A program made the translations under genes and the position numbers. Shown one piece after another: positions 14,591 to 23,947 of a stretch of 33,065 nt of DNA; the stretch's first letter is position 1, and each line of letters begins with the position of its first letter. The DNA comes from Candidatus Brevefilum sp. (lineage in GTDB: Bacteria; Chloroflexota; Anaerolineae; Anaerolineales; Anaerolineaceae), in assembly GCA_029210815.1 (NCBI GenBank), contig JARGGB010000034.1:1-33065 (forward strand), given 5' to 3'. The notes below the pieces were generated by a model. The model saw only the letters and a list, made by a program, of their open reading frames with translations, ran no database searches and was not told the origin of the DNA.

Positions 14591-15889
14591 ATGGTGGTCC
14601 TGAGAAATTTCAAACCGATTCTGCGTTTCGCCTGGCGTTCGCTGCGCCTGGGTGTCCTGTTGTTGCTGCTGGTCTTTTTTACAGCCGGCTCGGTTTTGCC
14701 CCCCTCCGGTTTGGAAAGCCAGGCATACGCCTACACCCGGCACATCGAGTTTGATTACGGCGCCTGGACCCTGGATGCCATCGCTGCCAAGCTCTCAAGC
14801 TGGTCGCTGAGCCTGAACCGCTTCCTCCCCGGTGAGGCGCAGTCCCAATTAGTGCTGGACACCCTTTCGCAGGTCAGCCTTGTTAATACCCTCCAAACCG
14901 AGCTTGTGCTGATTTACGCAAACCCCAACATTGAAAACCCGCATACAGCCTCCAAAGTCGTCCAGGCTGAACTTGAAAAAGCCCAGCAGAAGCTGAGCGA
15001 CCTGGCACCCCTTGCCGAATCCATCCTGCAAAGCCAGTTGATGAGCGTTGTCAACGAAGCAGGCCTGGGACAATTTGGGCAGGTCTTTCCGCCATCACTC
15101 TACCAATTCAGCGACACGCCCCAATCACTGGTTATCTCCCCCCGAGAAGAAATCTCCCAGGTGCTGGATATCTCCCTGCTGCCCGTTTTAAATGCCGATG
15201 ACATGGATGCCCTTGAAACTCGCGTCTTGCAGGAATTGAACCATGCCGCCCTGGTTGTGCCCATCGGCGGCGTTGGCACCTATCCCACCATGGTTATGCA
15301 GACCGCCGATATTATCTGGCTAACCGAGGTGATCGCCCATGAATGGATTCACAACTACCTGACACTGCGTCCCCTGGGGATCAATTATTACACCACCCCC
15401 GAACTGCGCACGATTAATGAAACCACAGCCTCCTTAGTCGGCAAAGAACTGGGGAGGTTGATCCTGCAAAAATATTATCCCACGTACCCCCCACCTGAAG
15501 AGGAACCGGACCAAAATAAAGCTGCCCCTTCAACCAGCGCCCTCGAAATGGCACCAGAAACCTTTGACTTCCGGGCAGAGATGCGAGAAACCCGGGTCGA
15601 AGTGGACCGGCTTTTAGAACAGGGTCAAATTGAACAAGCAGAGTCTTACATGGAAACAAGACGCCAGGTCTTTTTGGAAAACGGCTTCTTAATTCGCAAA
15701 CTCAACCAGGCATATTTTGCTTTTTACGGCGCTTATAATGACGTTCCCGGCGGGGGTGCCGCAGGGGAAGACCCGGTTGGCCCAGCAGTCCAGGCATTCA
15801 GAGAAAAATTCACCTCCCTGTCCGATTTCCTGAAAACAATCGCCTGGGTTAATTCTTATGCTGATCTTTTAAAACTTCTTTCGGGCTGA
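14591..15889 (+). CDS. membrane-anchored HExxH zinc metallopeptidase, uncharacterised
   Basis: The 432-residue protein has an N-terminal membrane segment (about 20-35) after basic residues, so it is anchored in the cytoplasmic membrane with an external body, or is secreted. HEWIH at 250-254 (AHEWIHNYL) is a zinc-protease active site, and NETTASLVGKEL, with Glu277 23 residues later, fits the third zinc ligand of a gluzincin-type enzyme. A helical region with EAL-type heptads (about 115-150) and a proline- and glutamate-rich linker (about 297-325) flank the catalytic part. I cannot assign a MEROPS family; substrate and role are unknown. The start is chosen because a promoter ends six bases upstream. 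The next gene is convergent, and its stop is immediately beside this one with no terminator between. Confidence 0.75.
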   Translation: MVVLRNFKPILRFAWRSLRLGVLLLLLVFFTAGSVLPPSGLESQAYAYTRHIEFDYGAWTLDAIAAKLSSWSLSLNRFLPGEAQSQLVLDTLSQVSLVNTLQTELVLIYANPNIENPHTASKVVQAELEKAQQKLSDLAPLAESILQSQLMSVVNEAGLGQFGQVFPPSLYQFSDTPQSLVISPREEISQVLDISLLPVLNADDMDALETRVLQELNHAALVVPIGGVGTYPTMVMQTADIIWLTEVIAHEWIHNYLTLRPLGINYYTTPELRTINETTASLVGKELGRLILQKYYPTYPPPEEEPDQNKAAPSTSALEMAPETFDFRAEMRETRVEVDRLLEQGQIEQAESYMETRRQVFLENGFLIRKLNQAYFAFYGAYNDVPGGGAAGEDPVGPAVQAFREKFTSLSDFLKTIAWVNSYADLLKLLSG

Positions 15890-16282
15890 TTAATCATCCC
15901 AGCCAGGGGCAACGTCGTCCCCCAGGTCAGCCAGTTCCGGCATTTCTCGTTCAATCTGTTCCGGGTCCTGTCCCTTTTCCAGCCTTGAGACCACTTCATC
16001 AAACTCAGGTCCAACTTCCTCCCCTAACTCAGATTGCATCTTCCGCATGAGCCTTCCCATCGCCTTTGGATCATCCTCAATACCATCCAAACTTGAAGGA
16101 TTCACTAAATTTTCCATGCGGCTTTCCTCAGATTTTGCAATCCGAATTCTCCCAATCCGCCGTCTCACCTGTCCACTCCCGCAGGCTGGGCAGCGCACCT
16201 CAGCCGCATCATATTCTGCATAGGTTAAAAAGACAGCAAATCGCTTATGACATTCTTCGCAAAGATATTCGTAAGTTGGCAT
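15890..16282 (-). CDS. FmdB-type zinc ribbon protein
   Basis: The N-terminus MPTYEYLCEECHKRF and the second pair RCPACGSG form the four-cysteine zinc ribbon of the FmdB/putative regulatory protein family, whose function is unproven although a regulatory role was proposed near formamidase genes. The 130-residue protein continues with an acidic tail containing MRKMQSELGEEVGPEFDEVVSRLEKG, longer than the minimal family. The frame extends upstream to 16324, but GGAG lies eight bases before the ATG at 16282 and the conserved family start is MPTYEY, so I use that one. The gene runs divergently from guanylate kinase. Confidence 0.85.
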   Translation of the reverse strand: MPTYEYLCEECHKRFAVFLTYAEYDAAEVRCPACGSGQVRRRIGRIRIAKSEESRMENLVNPSSLDGIEDDPKAMGRLMRKMQSELGEEVGPEFDEVVSRLEKGQDPEQIEREMPELADLGDDVAPGWDD

Positions 16283-16313
16283 TGGCATTTCTCCGGTTGG
16301 TAACCTAAAATAC

Positions 16314-16319
16314 ATTATA
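16314..16319 (-). promoter_or_regulatory. -10 box of the FmdB-type gene
   Basis: TATAAT on the minus strand (complement of 16314-16319) is about 31 bases before the ATG at 16282, leaving a short leader with the GGAG ribosome site. No good -35 box is visible. Confidence 0.5.
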
Positions 16320-16390
16320 ATCAAAGTCTGGTACGGTTTCGATCAACAAACATTTCCAGCCCTTTGCTGTTAATCCTTCACTCCAGGAAA

Positions 16391-16396
16391 TATAAC
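16391..16396 (+). promoter_or_regulatory. -10 box of guanylate kinase (near-leaderless)
   Basis: TATAAC ends ten bases before the ATG at 16407, so the leader would be about three bases. No ribosome site is visible in the gap (CAAAACCATCT before ATG). The -35 region is weak. Confidence 0.45.
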
Positions 16397-16406
16397 AAAA
16401 CCATCT

Positions 16407-17039
16407 ATGAATAATATTAAAATTGATTTTGAATTAAAACAACCCGAACACAGCCCCCTGCTGATCGTCATCTCTGGTCCATCCGGCATCGGCAAAGATA
16501 CCGTCGTCCAGGGGATGAAGGATCGGAACCTTCCCTTTCATTTTGTGATCACCGCCACCAGCCGTCCCCCCCGAGATTATGAAGTTGACGGTGTGGATTA
16601 TTTCTTTTACAGCAAGGAAACCTTTGAAAAGATGATCGAGGAAGGCGAGTTCCTGGAGCATGCCTGGGTGTACTCAGATTATAAAGGCGTTCCAAAATCA
16701 CAGGTGCGCCAAGCCATGGCATGCGGTGAAGATGTCGTCATGCGCCTGGATGTACAGGGCGCAGAAACCGTCCATTATCTTGCTCCCGATGCCATCCTGA
16801 TCTTCCTGACAGCAAACAGCAAAACTGAATGGCTGCAGCGTTTGAAAGATCGCCGAAGCGAAACCGATGAAGAGCTCGAATTGCGGATTGAGACAGCAAA
16901 AAAGGAATATGAAACTTTGGACATCTTCGATTACATTGTCCTCAACGAAAAGGGTAAGCTGGATGAGACATTAGATGTGATCGAAAGCATTATTAACGCT
17001 GAACATCACCGGGTTCACACCCGTCAGGTCAAATTATGA
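16407..17039 (+). CDS. gmk: guanylate kinase
   Basis: Phosphorylates GMP to GDP with ATP, essential for GTP and (p)ppGpp pools. The 210 residues have the P-loop ISGPSGIGKD (22-31), the GMP-binding TSRPPRDYEVDGVDYFF with EFLEHAWVYSDYKGVP, and the lid region around LKDRRSETDEEL. The P-loop ends GKD rather than the usual GKS/T, a variant worth noting but placed in an otherwise intact enzyme. The gene overlaps the rhomboid gene by ATGA, so they share a transcript. The omega subunit and other usual gmk neighbours are absent here. Confidence 0.92.
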   Translation: MNNIKIDFELKQPEHSPLLIVISGPSGIGKDTVVQGMKDRNLPFHFVITATSRPPRDYEVDGVDYFFYSKETFEKMIEEGEFLEHAWVYSDYKGVPKSQVRQAMACGEDVVMRLDVQGAETVHYLAPDAILIFLTANSKTEWLQRLKDRRSETDEELELRIETAKKEYETLDIFDYIVLNEKGKLDETLDVIESIINAEHHRVHTRQVKL

Positions 17040-17797
17040 ACGACGAATCTCCCCGACCGGATACCAACGCAAACCGGGAATCTTTCCGTATAAAATTCCC
17101 AGGTACAAAACCGATAGCCACATTCGTCCTGATTGGCATTTCAATCGCGTTTTTTATTCTCCAAACTATAACTGAGACAATCAGCGGATATGACCTTTTG
17201 TTCCTGTATGGCGGCAAGATCAACAGCCTGATCACAGCAGGCCAGGTTTGGCGCCTAATAACCCCTGTTCTGCTTCATGGTTCAATATTACATATTGCCA
17301 TGAACATGTACGCCCTTTACATCCTCGGCCGCAGGATGGAAAGATTTTACGGCCACAAGCGCTTTTTGCTGCTGTACCTGATTTCTGGTTTTGCAGGCAA
17401 CGTCCTGTCCTTTGTGCTGACTGATGCACCCTCTTTAGGCGCTTCAACCGCTATCTTTGGATTGTTCGCCGCAGAAGGGATCTTTATCATTCAGAACCGA
17501 AAGCTGTTTGGCTCAGCCCAAACACGGCAAGCCTTGATGAACCTTGGGATTGTTTTAATAATCAACATGGTTTATGGCTTTGCACCGGGGTCTAATATTG
17601 ATATTATGGGGCATATTGGGGGGCTGATCGGTGGGGCATTTTTCGCCTGGAAAGCCGGACCCATCCTTGGCGTTACCGGAGAACCGCCCTTTTTTGATAT
17701 GATCGACAAAAGAAAAAAGAAGGATGTAACCCTTGCCAGCGTAGTAGTTCTGGTGGGTTTCACAATTATCGCGTTAATCCCCTTTATCACCGGGTAA
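17036..17797 (+). CDS. rhomboid-family intramembrane serine protease
   Basis: The 253-residue protein has a polar N-terminus and about six or seven membrane helices. The catalytic serine is Ser137 in LGASTAIFG (the GxS motif), and the catalytic histidine is His193 in MGHIGGLIGG. WRLITPVLLHGSILHIAMNMYAL carries the HxxxN of the second helix. Rhomboids cut membrane proteins within or near a helix; bacterial substrates are mostly unknown. The ATG overlaps the gmk stop by four bases, so it is translated with gmk, a pairing with no obvious biochemical link. A bidirectional terminator follows at 17827-17854. Confidence 0.92.
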   Translation: MNDESPRPDTNANRESFRIKFPGTKPIATFVLIGISIAFFILQTITETISGYDLLFLYGGKINSLITAGQVWRLITPVLLHGSILHIAMNMYALYILGRRMERFYGHKRFLLLYLISGFAGNVLSFVLTDAPSLGASTAIFGLFAAEGIFIIQNRKLFGSAQTRQALMNLGIVLIINMVYGFAPGSNIDIMGHIGGLIGGAFFAWKAGPILGVTGEPPFFDMIDKRKKKDVTLASVVVLVGFTIIALIPFITG

Positions 17798-17826
17798 AAC
17801 TTTAAATTCACTTATAAAAAACAGAC

Positions 17827-17861
17827 AAGGCCGCCTGAGAAACCAGGCGGCCTTATTTTTG
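17827..17861. terminator. bidirectional intrinsic terminator between rhomboid and macroglobulin genes
   Basis: A perfect 11-bp stem, AAGGCCGCCTG (17827-17837) with CAGGCGGCCTT (17844-17854), has a six-base loop and is followed by TATTTTT on the plus strand. A weaker T-run on the minus strand (after TTGTCTG) lets it serve the convergent macroglobulin gene too. Confidence 0.85.
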
Positions 17862-17873
17862 GATGTAAAACTA

Positions 17874-20800
17874 TCAATCAATTGTAAACAAGTTACCAGC
17901 TGAAGTGCCCTGAACTTCGGGATAGAAGTACATCCAGGCACGGCTGGGTAAAACCTGGAAGGTTCCTCGCTGGAAGGGGACCAGGGTATAAACCAGGGTG
18001 TAGGTTCCGGCCGGCACATAATCCGCCGTCCACAGGATGTGGTCATCATAGATTTGCGGCTGATTAAAGTACCACCACCCCCATCCATGTTCAAAAGGCG
18101 ATCGAGGATGATAAATATCAATCGGGGATTCCTGAACTGTTTGCGATGTCAGAAAGTCCTGGTTGAGAATTTCTGTTCCTGAGGGGATGAAATCCTCCAG
18201 CATCAAATTGATCATATCGCTGGACAGGGTGAGCGTCAGGGCAGCAGTGATCATTTCTGAAGGACCATCCGCACCCAGGGATATTGTATCAATTGGTGTG
18301 CAATCATCCCTGCCGGGGCAGCCCGTACCGGAAAGGTAATATGTCCGTTGAATGGTAATCCCCCTGTTAATCGCCTCAGCGTCAGCTGCTGGTTGATAAG
18401 TCCGCAAATCGACACGATAATACAATGTGCCAGGGCCGTCCCCCCGCTCAATCACCAATGCATTTGGTGACTCCGGATACAGATCAAGGATTGAAGTGCT
18501 TGTTTTTACGCTGGTCGAATCGGCTTCTCCTTCTGCAAAAAGGCGATCATTCAAAAATGCCTGGAATGGGTAATCAGCCTGGTAATCCCCAGTCCCTTTT
18601 AACGCGGACGTGGCAGCAATCAGCACCCAGGCAGATTCAAATGGCGAACTGGCAGGGTTCAAGGCGTTTCTATGGGTCATCAAATAACGCAATGCCGGAA
18701 CCAGGCTTGTTGAGGCAGGGTCAAGTGCTGAGAGTGTCAGCACGCCTACAGCGGTGTTAAAAAGCGGTGTTCCCGGCAGCATCCACGAAACCTCCTGGCT
18801 CTCCCAGTGGACGCCCGTTTCAGACCGAACGGCAGCGGCTTCCAAATCGCCAAGCAAGACGTTAAGCCGTGCAGAAGATCCCTCAATTTGGTCCAATGCC
18901 AGGGTGAATAAACCCAGTGCCCAGGGATTCAGATCCGATCGGCGATTGTAGACGGCAGCAATGTAATTATCCAGGCTAAAATTGCTCTCTCGTAAAGCAT
19001 ATATCTGGAAAGCCAGGCGATCCAACGCCCAGGTTTCCTCAATATTTCCGGGATCAATAAGATGATAGAAGAGATATTCAAAAGCTCGATCCAGGTAATA
19101 ATCGCCAACCTCAAACCCTGCATGTGAGGCAAGCTGCAAACCATGGAGGACGTAAGCCGTAATGAAGGCATCCGAGCTGAGAAAACCTGCTCCCGAACCA
19201 CCCCACCACGACCATCCGCCGTCAAATTTCTGGATTTCCAATAATTCTTGCAGGCTCTCAGCAACCAGGATGGATAAGTCTGATTCGAGCTGCGGTGTTT
19301 CAATCCCCAGGTCCTGTAAAGCCTGGTAGGTATTGACATTTGCCAGCATTCTCGAGACGATTGAGATCGTATCTGAAAAACTTGGTGAATCAAAGGCTTG
19401 CAAGGTATCAAGAATGGACGCGGTCAGGGACGGCTGTAATTCCAGTGAAAGGGAACCGGATGATGGATCGGTTGAAATTGGCAAACTGACCAGTTCCAGC
19501 ACCTGCCCTTCTTCCTCAATCTGACCCGCTGTACTGAAAGTAGCAGGCATCGCATACCGCAGTACTTGCAAGTCTCCCCAAACCGGTTTTGCAGCATCTT
19601 TGTACCCATCTGATTTAGCCTGGAAAATTAATTCGACACTTTCCTGGCTTTCTACCAGGCACCACCAGGTAACCCGGGCATTTGTACCGGCATCAATAAC
19701 AAGCGTTTGGCTCTGGTCTGTCCCTGCTTCCAATGTGAATCCGCTTCCCAGAAGCGAAGCCTCAACTTCCAATGACTCTTCTGTATTGTTATGAATAATT
19801 GCTGCCAGTTCGACCCGGTCGCCATCAACCAGGAAACGAGGTGTGACAGGCCGCACCATTAATTCCTTTTGGGTAATAATCTCTCCCTCTGCCTGCCCGA
19901 CCAGGTAATCTTCAGTCAATCCACGCACATCCACCACCCAGGTGGTCAGTGAATCCGGCAGTGGAATTGTGAGCTGGGCAGTCCCATCAGATCCTGTCAC
20001 AACACGTCCTTCCCAAAGGGCTGTGTCAGGGAAGTTTTCCCGCAGAGACTTTTCGGCAGCCATGTCGCCCCCGCCGCCGCCAATCCCCAATTCCGATGTT
20101 AAGGCAAGCTGCATGGCGTAGGTCTTTAGTGAAAAGGATGTCTGTACTGCGAGCGGTTGACTGCTGTAAAAGGCATCCAAAATCGGCTGGCTGTTAGGCT
20201 CAATCAGTGCCAGCAAAGCCTTATCAACAACAGCAACGGAAAACTCGCCCTGCACCGGATTTCCCTGCAGATCGGTAATCAGCAGTTGGGCAGAAACAGG
20301 CGCACCTGGGGTTGTGACTTGCGGGTTAAGGATCAATTCAACATTCAGGGTTTTACTTTCTGGTGAAACCTTGATGTTATTTATCCCCTGTCGGAAACCT
20401 GGATTACCATCCTCATCCCGCCCGAATAACATCACCGACAAATAAACATTTGGAATGGAGTCGCTGGTTATTGGGACCTCAAGGGAATAGCCCGAATCCC
20501 TTACCTCAACAACCTGTGTTTCCATTACCTGCCCTCTTTCAAGGGTGATCAATGCTGTTGCATCACCCGGGAAGGGGTTCGGGAAGAAAATACTGGCGCT
20601 TTGACCGGGCTGGTAAAGCTCGGCATCCGATGTTAATTCAATCAGGTTTTGTGTTCGCCTGGGCCAAACCGCGGTACCCTCGCCTGCTGCCCAAACCAGA
20701 GACTCGGTCACTGCATTACCGGATGTGACAGTCAGCAGGTAGGTGCCTGGCTCAGGTGGAACAAAAGACAGTCGTGAAAGCCCATCATCTCCCGTAATTG

Positions 20801-23800
20801 GGTTCGCTGTGTCGATCAAGGTTTTTCGTTCGACGTATTGGTAGGGCATTTCCATCCTGCCAGTTTCCTCGACCTCCCACTCAATCGCCTCAAAGGAAGC
20901 TTCCAGAGCAAGCTGTCCAACTGGCTCTTGTTCCCAATCAACCGTCAAAATCGTGAAGGAGAAGGCGGTGTTCACATTCCCGAAATAGGTTTCTGGCTTG
21001 ACCCCGATATAGAAAGTATCAGGATGAATCTTTGCTGATTCCCGGTAAGAAACGGGAAACCCACTTTCATCGGATATTGTAAATTCGAGGGTCAGTTCCT
21101 GCAGTCTGCCAGCCAAAGCTTCTTCCAGCGCTATATCTGCTTCTGAGAAGACAAGGTTTGACTGCCCCTTTTCATCAGTAAACCCCTCTCCAAACGCAAC
21201 ACGCTCACCAAGAACAGAATACTCTGGCAAGCGCGGCATGAGCCAATCCGAGCTCGTCGGTCCAACCTGGTAACCCGGGAGTTCAAACCGTCCTTCATCC
21301 CTGTAGAGCGACCATGTATAGCCTTGGTCTGCAACCGGCAGCCCAAAATAATAAGCTGCTTGCAATTGGGCGTTCAAATCCTCCCCAAAAACAATCTCAT
21401 CCGGGGTCAAATCCAGCGTGAGTTCAATTTCAGGTTTCCGATATGCAGCGACATCAAAATACAGGCTTTCAATCGCTTTTTCTCCCTGTGTCAGGGCAAT
21501 CTGGAACATGCCGGGGGAGGCATCCGGGGGGATATCAACGCTTCCTTCCAGCGTGCCAAATTGGCTCAGCGTGAGCGTGTTGGTATAAAGGTTCACTGGG
21601 ATTCCCGACATACCCGGGTCACCATACACAGCCACATCCACCTGGTCCATGCCTGAAGGTACTGGTAAGCCGTTTTCTCGTGAAAACAAAACAGCCTTGA
21701 AATGCACCCTGTCGCCTGGGCGATAAATCGGCCGATCCGTATAAATATAAGCTTCAATTTCTCTCGGCAGGGTGTTTTGTCGGATACCCTGTTCATAAAG
21801 CACATAACCCTGCCCCCAGGTCGAAATTGAAAAAGCAAAGTCATCCTGCCCTGGTTTGCCAATCACTGCCAGGAAATTGGCGTAAGGTTCCTCAGCCCTT
21901 GTGATGTCTTCTATGAAAAAACCTTCTGAATCCGTTTCTCCACTGGCAAGAATATCCCCTTCTGAGTTATAAACCGTCACGGGTGCCCCTGCCAGGGGAG
22001 TTTGATCAGACAAGGCCGTTCCCCAAATAAAGGCTTGCTCAGGTGCAATCTTCATAACAGCATGATTGTCACTGACGATCAGGTAGTATCTTTGATAAAC
22101 CTGTTCACCATTCTCGACCAAATCAGCTGACGTCATTCCAAGAAAATACACGCCTGGAGATAATGGATTTCCCTGGTAGGTGAGGGGCAGCCGCACAGCC
22201 TGGTTGATATTTCGTGTCAACTCAAGATTGTGCGTGCTTGTTTCTAAGTTGCTGGGCAAGAACATTTGCCGGTATTCATAATTATCCGGATGTACCAGGG
22301 TAAGCAGATCACCCACCGTGATGGGGCCAATTTCAAAGGTCAGGGTATTAATATTCGTTGCCTGCAAAACAACATCAGAGCTTTGAGCAGGAACAAACAT
22401 CAGATTATAGCTGGTATACCCGGTGACCAAACTGAGGGCAGGATCTGCTGATGGCGTCACAAAAGTGTAAGATAAGGTTCGTCCTAATGCTCCGCCCCAT
22501 CGATCTTCTAAATTTGGGTCCAGCGTCAGCGTATATTCTGTGTCAGGTTTGAAATAACCATTCAAAACAAGGTTCATGTCATTGTTACTCAACTGCAAAC
22601 CTACAGAACCCACTTCTGGATTGATTTGAATATGATCCTTAAAATTCTGTTTGGAAACAGGGGCTGTTAACTGGATCTCATACTGACCATACTGCCCATA
22701 ATAGCTCCTGAAATCAGGCTGCACTGAGGATAAAACATTCAGCCCAGGATAGGTCGTCCGCCAGGTTTCAAAAGGTACGTCAACTGGCAAACCACCGTAG
22801 GACTGCGCGCCGGAATCAAGCCTGATGTCATAGCGAGTGTTTCGATCAAGATTGTCTTCCGGTGTAAATAGAATGCCCTGGAAATCTTCCTGCCATTCAA
22901 AACGACCGTTGACTCTTCTCCCGTTTGGCGCAAGCAGGTAAAAATGCTCCTCAACACTTTGCTTGTCCATTCGAATATTAAACCTGACTTCTATTGGACC
23001 GTCCAAACTCAAAAGCTCTGACCCAATCGGCAGCACCTCCAAAACCTGGGGTGTTGTTGTTGTAAAGCTAAACGCAAGATCCTGTGTATCGAAACCAGCG
23101 CCAGAGGTGCCCGTCAATGACTCGTTGAGCGTGATATTATAGGTGGTACCGCCAGTCATCGAGGGTTCAGGTCTGAAAACATAAGTGGTCGTATTAAGCC
23201 ATGTGCCTTCCCCGGGGACTTCCGGTGAAAGTGAAAACGCAGGCGGACCTGCTTGCTCTGCCCCCAATGGAACAACAGGCTGGTTGAATGTTACAAAGAC
23301 CAGGCTCTCAGGATCAACATCCTGGGCAAAGTCCACTGGCATCACTTGCAAGGCTAATAATTCGTCTGCAGTCTGATAATTGACATCAACAGGTGCTTGT
23401 AAGCCCTTTTTGTTCGCTGCCTGGGCACTGGTATCAATGACCATAGAAATCTCAGTACCCGGCTCAAGATTTTGGTCTGGCGTAAAGGTAAGGATCTGGT
23501 CATCTTCCCATGAGAAACGCCCGTTGACTCTTGGTTCAAAATGTATGGCAGCTTCAACGGAACCGGTGTCCATTGCCTGATTGAAATAAAGGGAAATCGA
23601 CTGATTTAGGCTGATGGCACTGCCAGAAACAGGAGAAACCTCCACGAGGGCAGGCGGCAAATCCAGACGGGGTTCTGATGTCGCTTCAGGTTCATCTTTC
23701 CTGACCTCGACACTCTCAGGCGTTGATAATTCCTTCGATCGTCCCCAGGGCAAATTGCACCCGGCTAAAAGGCTAAAAATGGTTACAAGTGAAATTACTA

Positions 23801-23846
23801 CTTTTATCCAATGAAGGTGAGATTTTCTATTCGGCAAAATAATCAT
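17874..23846 (-). CDS. alpha-2-macroglobulin-like lipoprotein without a thioester motif
   Basis: Bacterial alpha-2-macroglobulins are large envelope proteins thought to trap proteases. This one is about 1990 residues. The lipoprotein signal ends LLAGC with Cys30; GAGGAG seven bases before the ATG at 23846 supports this start over one 18 codons upstream. Domains in order: three SbsA/Big_5-type Ig-like repeats (about 65-360), macroglobulin domains with the MG2 signature YTDRPIYRPGD (about 702-712), the AVVDKALLALIEP stretch, the A2M signature FPDTALWEGRVVT (about 1272-1284), then the toroid domain with KFDGGWSWWGGSGAG. The thioester C-x-E-Q is absent: the aligned slot reads FDSPSFSDTISIVSRMLANV. 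The protein has only four Cys (Cys30, one in TWWCLV, two in CPGRDDC). No pbpC gene is adjacent. A terminator-like hairpin sits in the leader. Confidence 0.9.
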   Translation of the reverse strand: MIILPNRKSHLHWIKVVISLVTIFSLLAGCNLPWGRSKELSTPESVEVRKDEPEATSEPRLDLPPALVEVSPVSGSAISLNQSISLYFNQAMDTGSVEAAIHFEPRVNGRFSWEDDQILTFTPDQNLEPGTEISMVIDTSAQAANKKGLQAPVDVNYQTADELLALQVMPVDFAQDVDPESLVFVTFNQPVVPLGAEQAGPPAFSLSPEVPGEGTWLNTTTYVFRPEPSMTGGTTYNITLNESLTGTSGAGFDTQDLAFSFTTTTPQVLEVLPIGSELLSLDGPIEVRFNIRMDKQSVEEHFYLLAPNGRRVNGRFEWQEDFQGILFTPEDNLDRNTRYDIRLDSGAQSYGGLPVDVPFETWRTTYPGLNVLSSVQPDFRSYYGQYGQYEIQLTAPVSKQNFKDHIQINPEVGSVGLQLSNNDMNLVLNGYFKPDTEYTLTLDPNLEDRWGGALGRTLSYTFVTPSADPALSLVTGYTSYNLMFVPAQSSDVVLQATNINTLTFEIGPITVGDLLTLVHPDNYEYRQMFLPSNLETSTHNLELTRNINQAVRLPLTYQGNPLSPGVYFLGMTSADLVENGEQVYQRYYLIVSDNHAVMKIAPEQAFIWGTALSDQTPLAGAPVTVYNSEGDILASGETDSEGFFIEDITRAEEPYANFLAVIGKPGQDDFAFSISTWGQGYVLYEQGIRQNTLPREIEAYIYTDRPIYRPGDRVHFKAVLFSRENGLPVPSGMDQVDVAVYGDPGMSGIPVNLYTNTLTLSQFGTLEGSVDIPPDASPGMFQIALTQGEKAIESLYFDVAAYRKPEIELTLDLTPDEIVFGEDLNAQLQAAYYFGLPVADQGYTWSLYRDEGRFELPGYQVGPTSSDWLMPRLPEYSVLGERVAFGEGFTDEKGQSNLVFSEADIALEEALAGRLQELTLEFTISDESGFPVSYRESAKIHPDTFYIGVKPETYFGNVNTAFSFTILTVDWEQEPVGQLALEASFEAIEWEVEETGRMEMPYQYVERKTLIDTANPITGDDGLSRLSFVPPEPGTYLLTVTSGNAVTESLVWAAGEGTAVWPRRTQNLIELTSDAELYQPGQSASIFFPNPFPGDATALITLERGQVMETQVVEVRDSGYSLEVPITSDSIPNVYLSVMLFGRDEDGNPGFRQGINNIKVSPESKTLNVELILNPQVTTPGAPVSAQLLITDLQGNPVQGEFSVAVVDKALLALIEPNSQPILDAFYSSQPLAVQTSFSLKTYAMQLALTSELGIGGGGGDMAAEKSLRENFPDTALWEGRVVTGSDGTAQLTIPLPDSLTTWVVDVRGLTEDYLVGQAEGEIITQKELMVRPVTPRFLVDGDRVELAAIIHNNTEESLEVEASLLGSGFTLEAGTDQSQTLVIDAGTNARVTWWCLVESQESVELIFQAKSDGYKDAAKPVWGDLQVLRYAMPATFSTAGQIEEEGQVLELVSLPISTDPSSGSLSLELQPSLTASILDTLQAFDSPSFSDTISIVSRMLANVNTYQALQDLGIETPQLESDLSILVAESLQELLEIQKFDGGWSWWGGSGAGFLSSDAFITAYVLHGLQLASHAGFEVGDYYLDRAFEYLFYHLIDPGNIEETWALDRLAFQIYALRESNFSLDNYIAAVYNRRSDLNPWALGLFTLALDQIEGSSARLNVLLGDLEAAAVRSETGVHWESQEVSWMLPGTPLFNTAVGVLTLSALDPASTSLVPALRYLMTHRNALNPASSPFESAWVLIAATSALKGTGDYQADYPFQAFLNDRLFAEGEADSTSVKTSTSILDLYPESPNALVIERGDGPGTLYYRVDLRTYQPAADAEAINRGITIQRTYYLSGTGCPGRDDCTPIDTISLGADGPSEMITAALTLTLSSDMINLMLEDFIPSGTEILNQDFLTSQTVQESPIDIYHPRSPFEHGWGWWYFNQPQIYDDHILWTADYVPAGTYTLVYTLVPFQRGTFQVLPSRAWMYFYPEVQGTSAGNLFTID

Positions 23847-23898
23847 CGCCAGCTCCTCATTTTGATGTTGCGTAAATCCCCAAATAATTGATAATGTC

Positions 23899-23924
23899 AA
23901 AAAATGCCCTTGGTGAAAAGGGCA
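23899..23924 (-). terminator. terminator-like hairpin upstream of the macroglobulin gene
   Basis: On the minus strand TGCCCTT (complement of 23918-23924) and AAGGGCA (complement of 23905-23911) form a 7-bp stem with a six-base loop, directly followed by six T (complement of 23899-23904). It ends the leftward HAD gene transcript or attenuates the macroglobulin leader if the promoter at 23942-23947 is real. Confidence 0.65.
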
Positions 23925-23941
23925 GAATCCAATTCTTTTAT

Positions 23942-23947
23942 ATTATA
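23942..23947 (-). promoter_or_regulatory. possible -10 box of the macroglobulin gene
   Basis: TATAAT on the minus strand lies about 95 bases before the ATG at 23846, giving a leader of roughly 89 bases that would contain the terminator-like hairpin at 23899-23924. No clear -35 box. AT-rich context makes a chance match plausible. Confidence 0.35.

Noticed and set aside
14248-14754. 168-codon plus-strand frame bridging the secreted protein gene and the metallopeptidase gene
   Set aside because: It overlaps two better-supported genes in another frame, has no ribosome site, and its product shows no family features.
19353-19394. Thioester motif in the macroglobulin toroid domain
   Set aside because: The expected C-x-E-Q is not present here or elsewhere in the protein.
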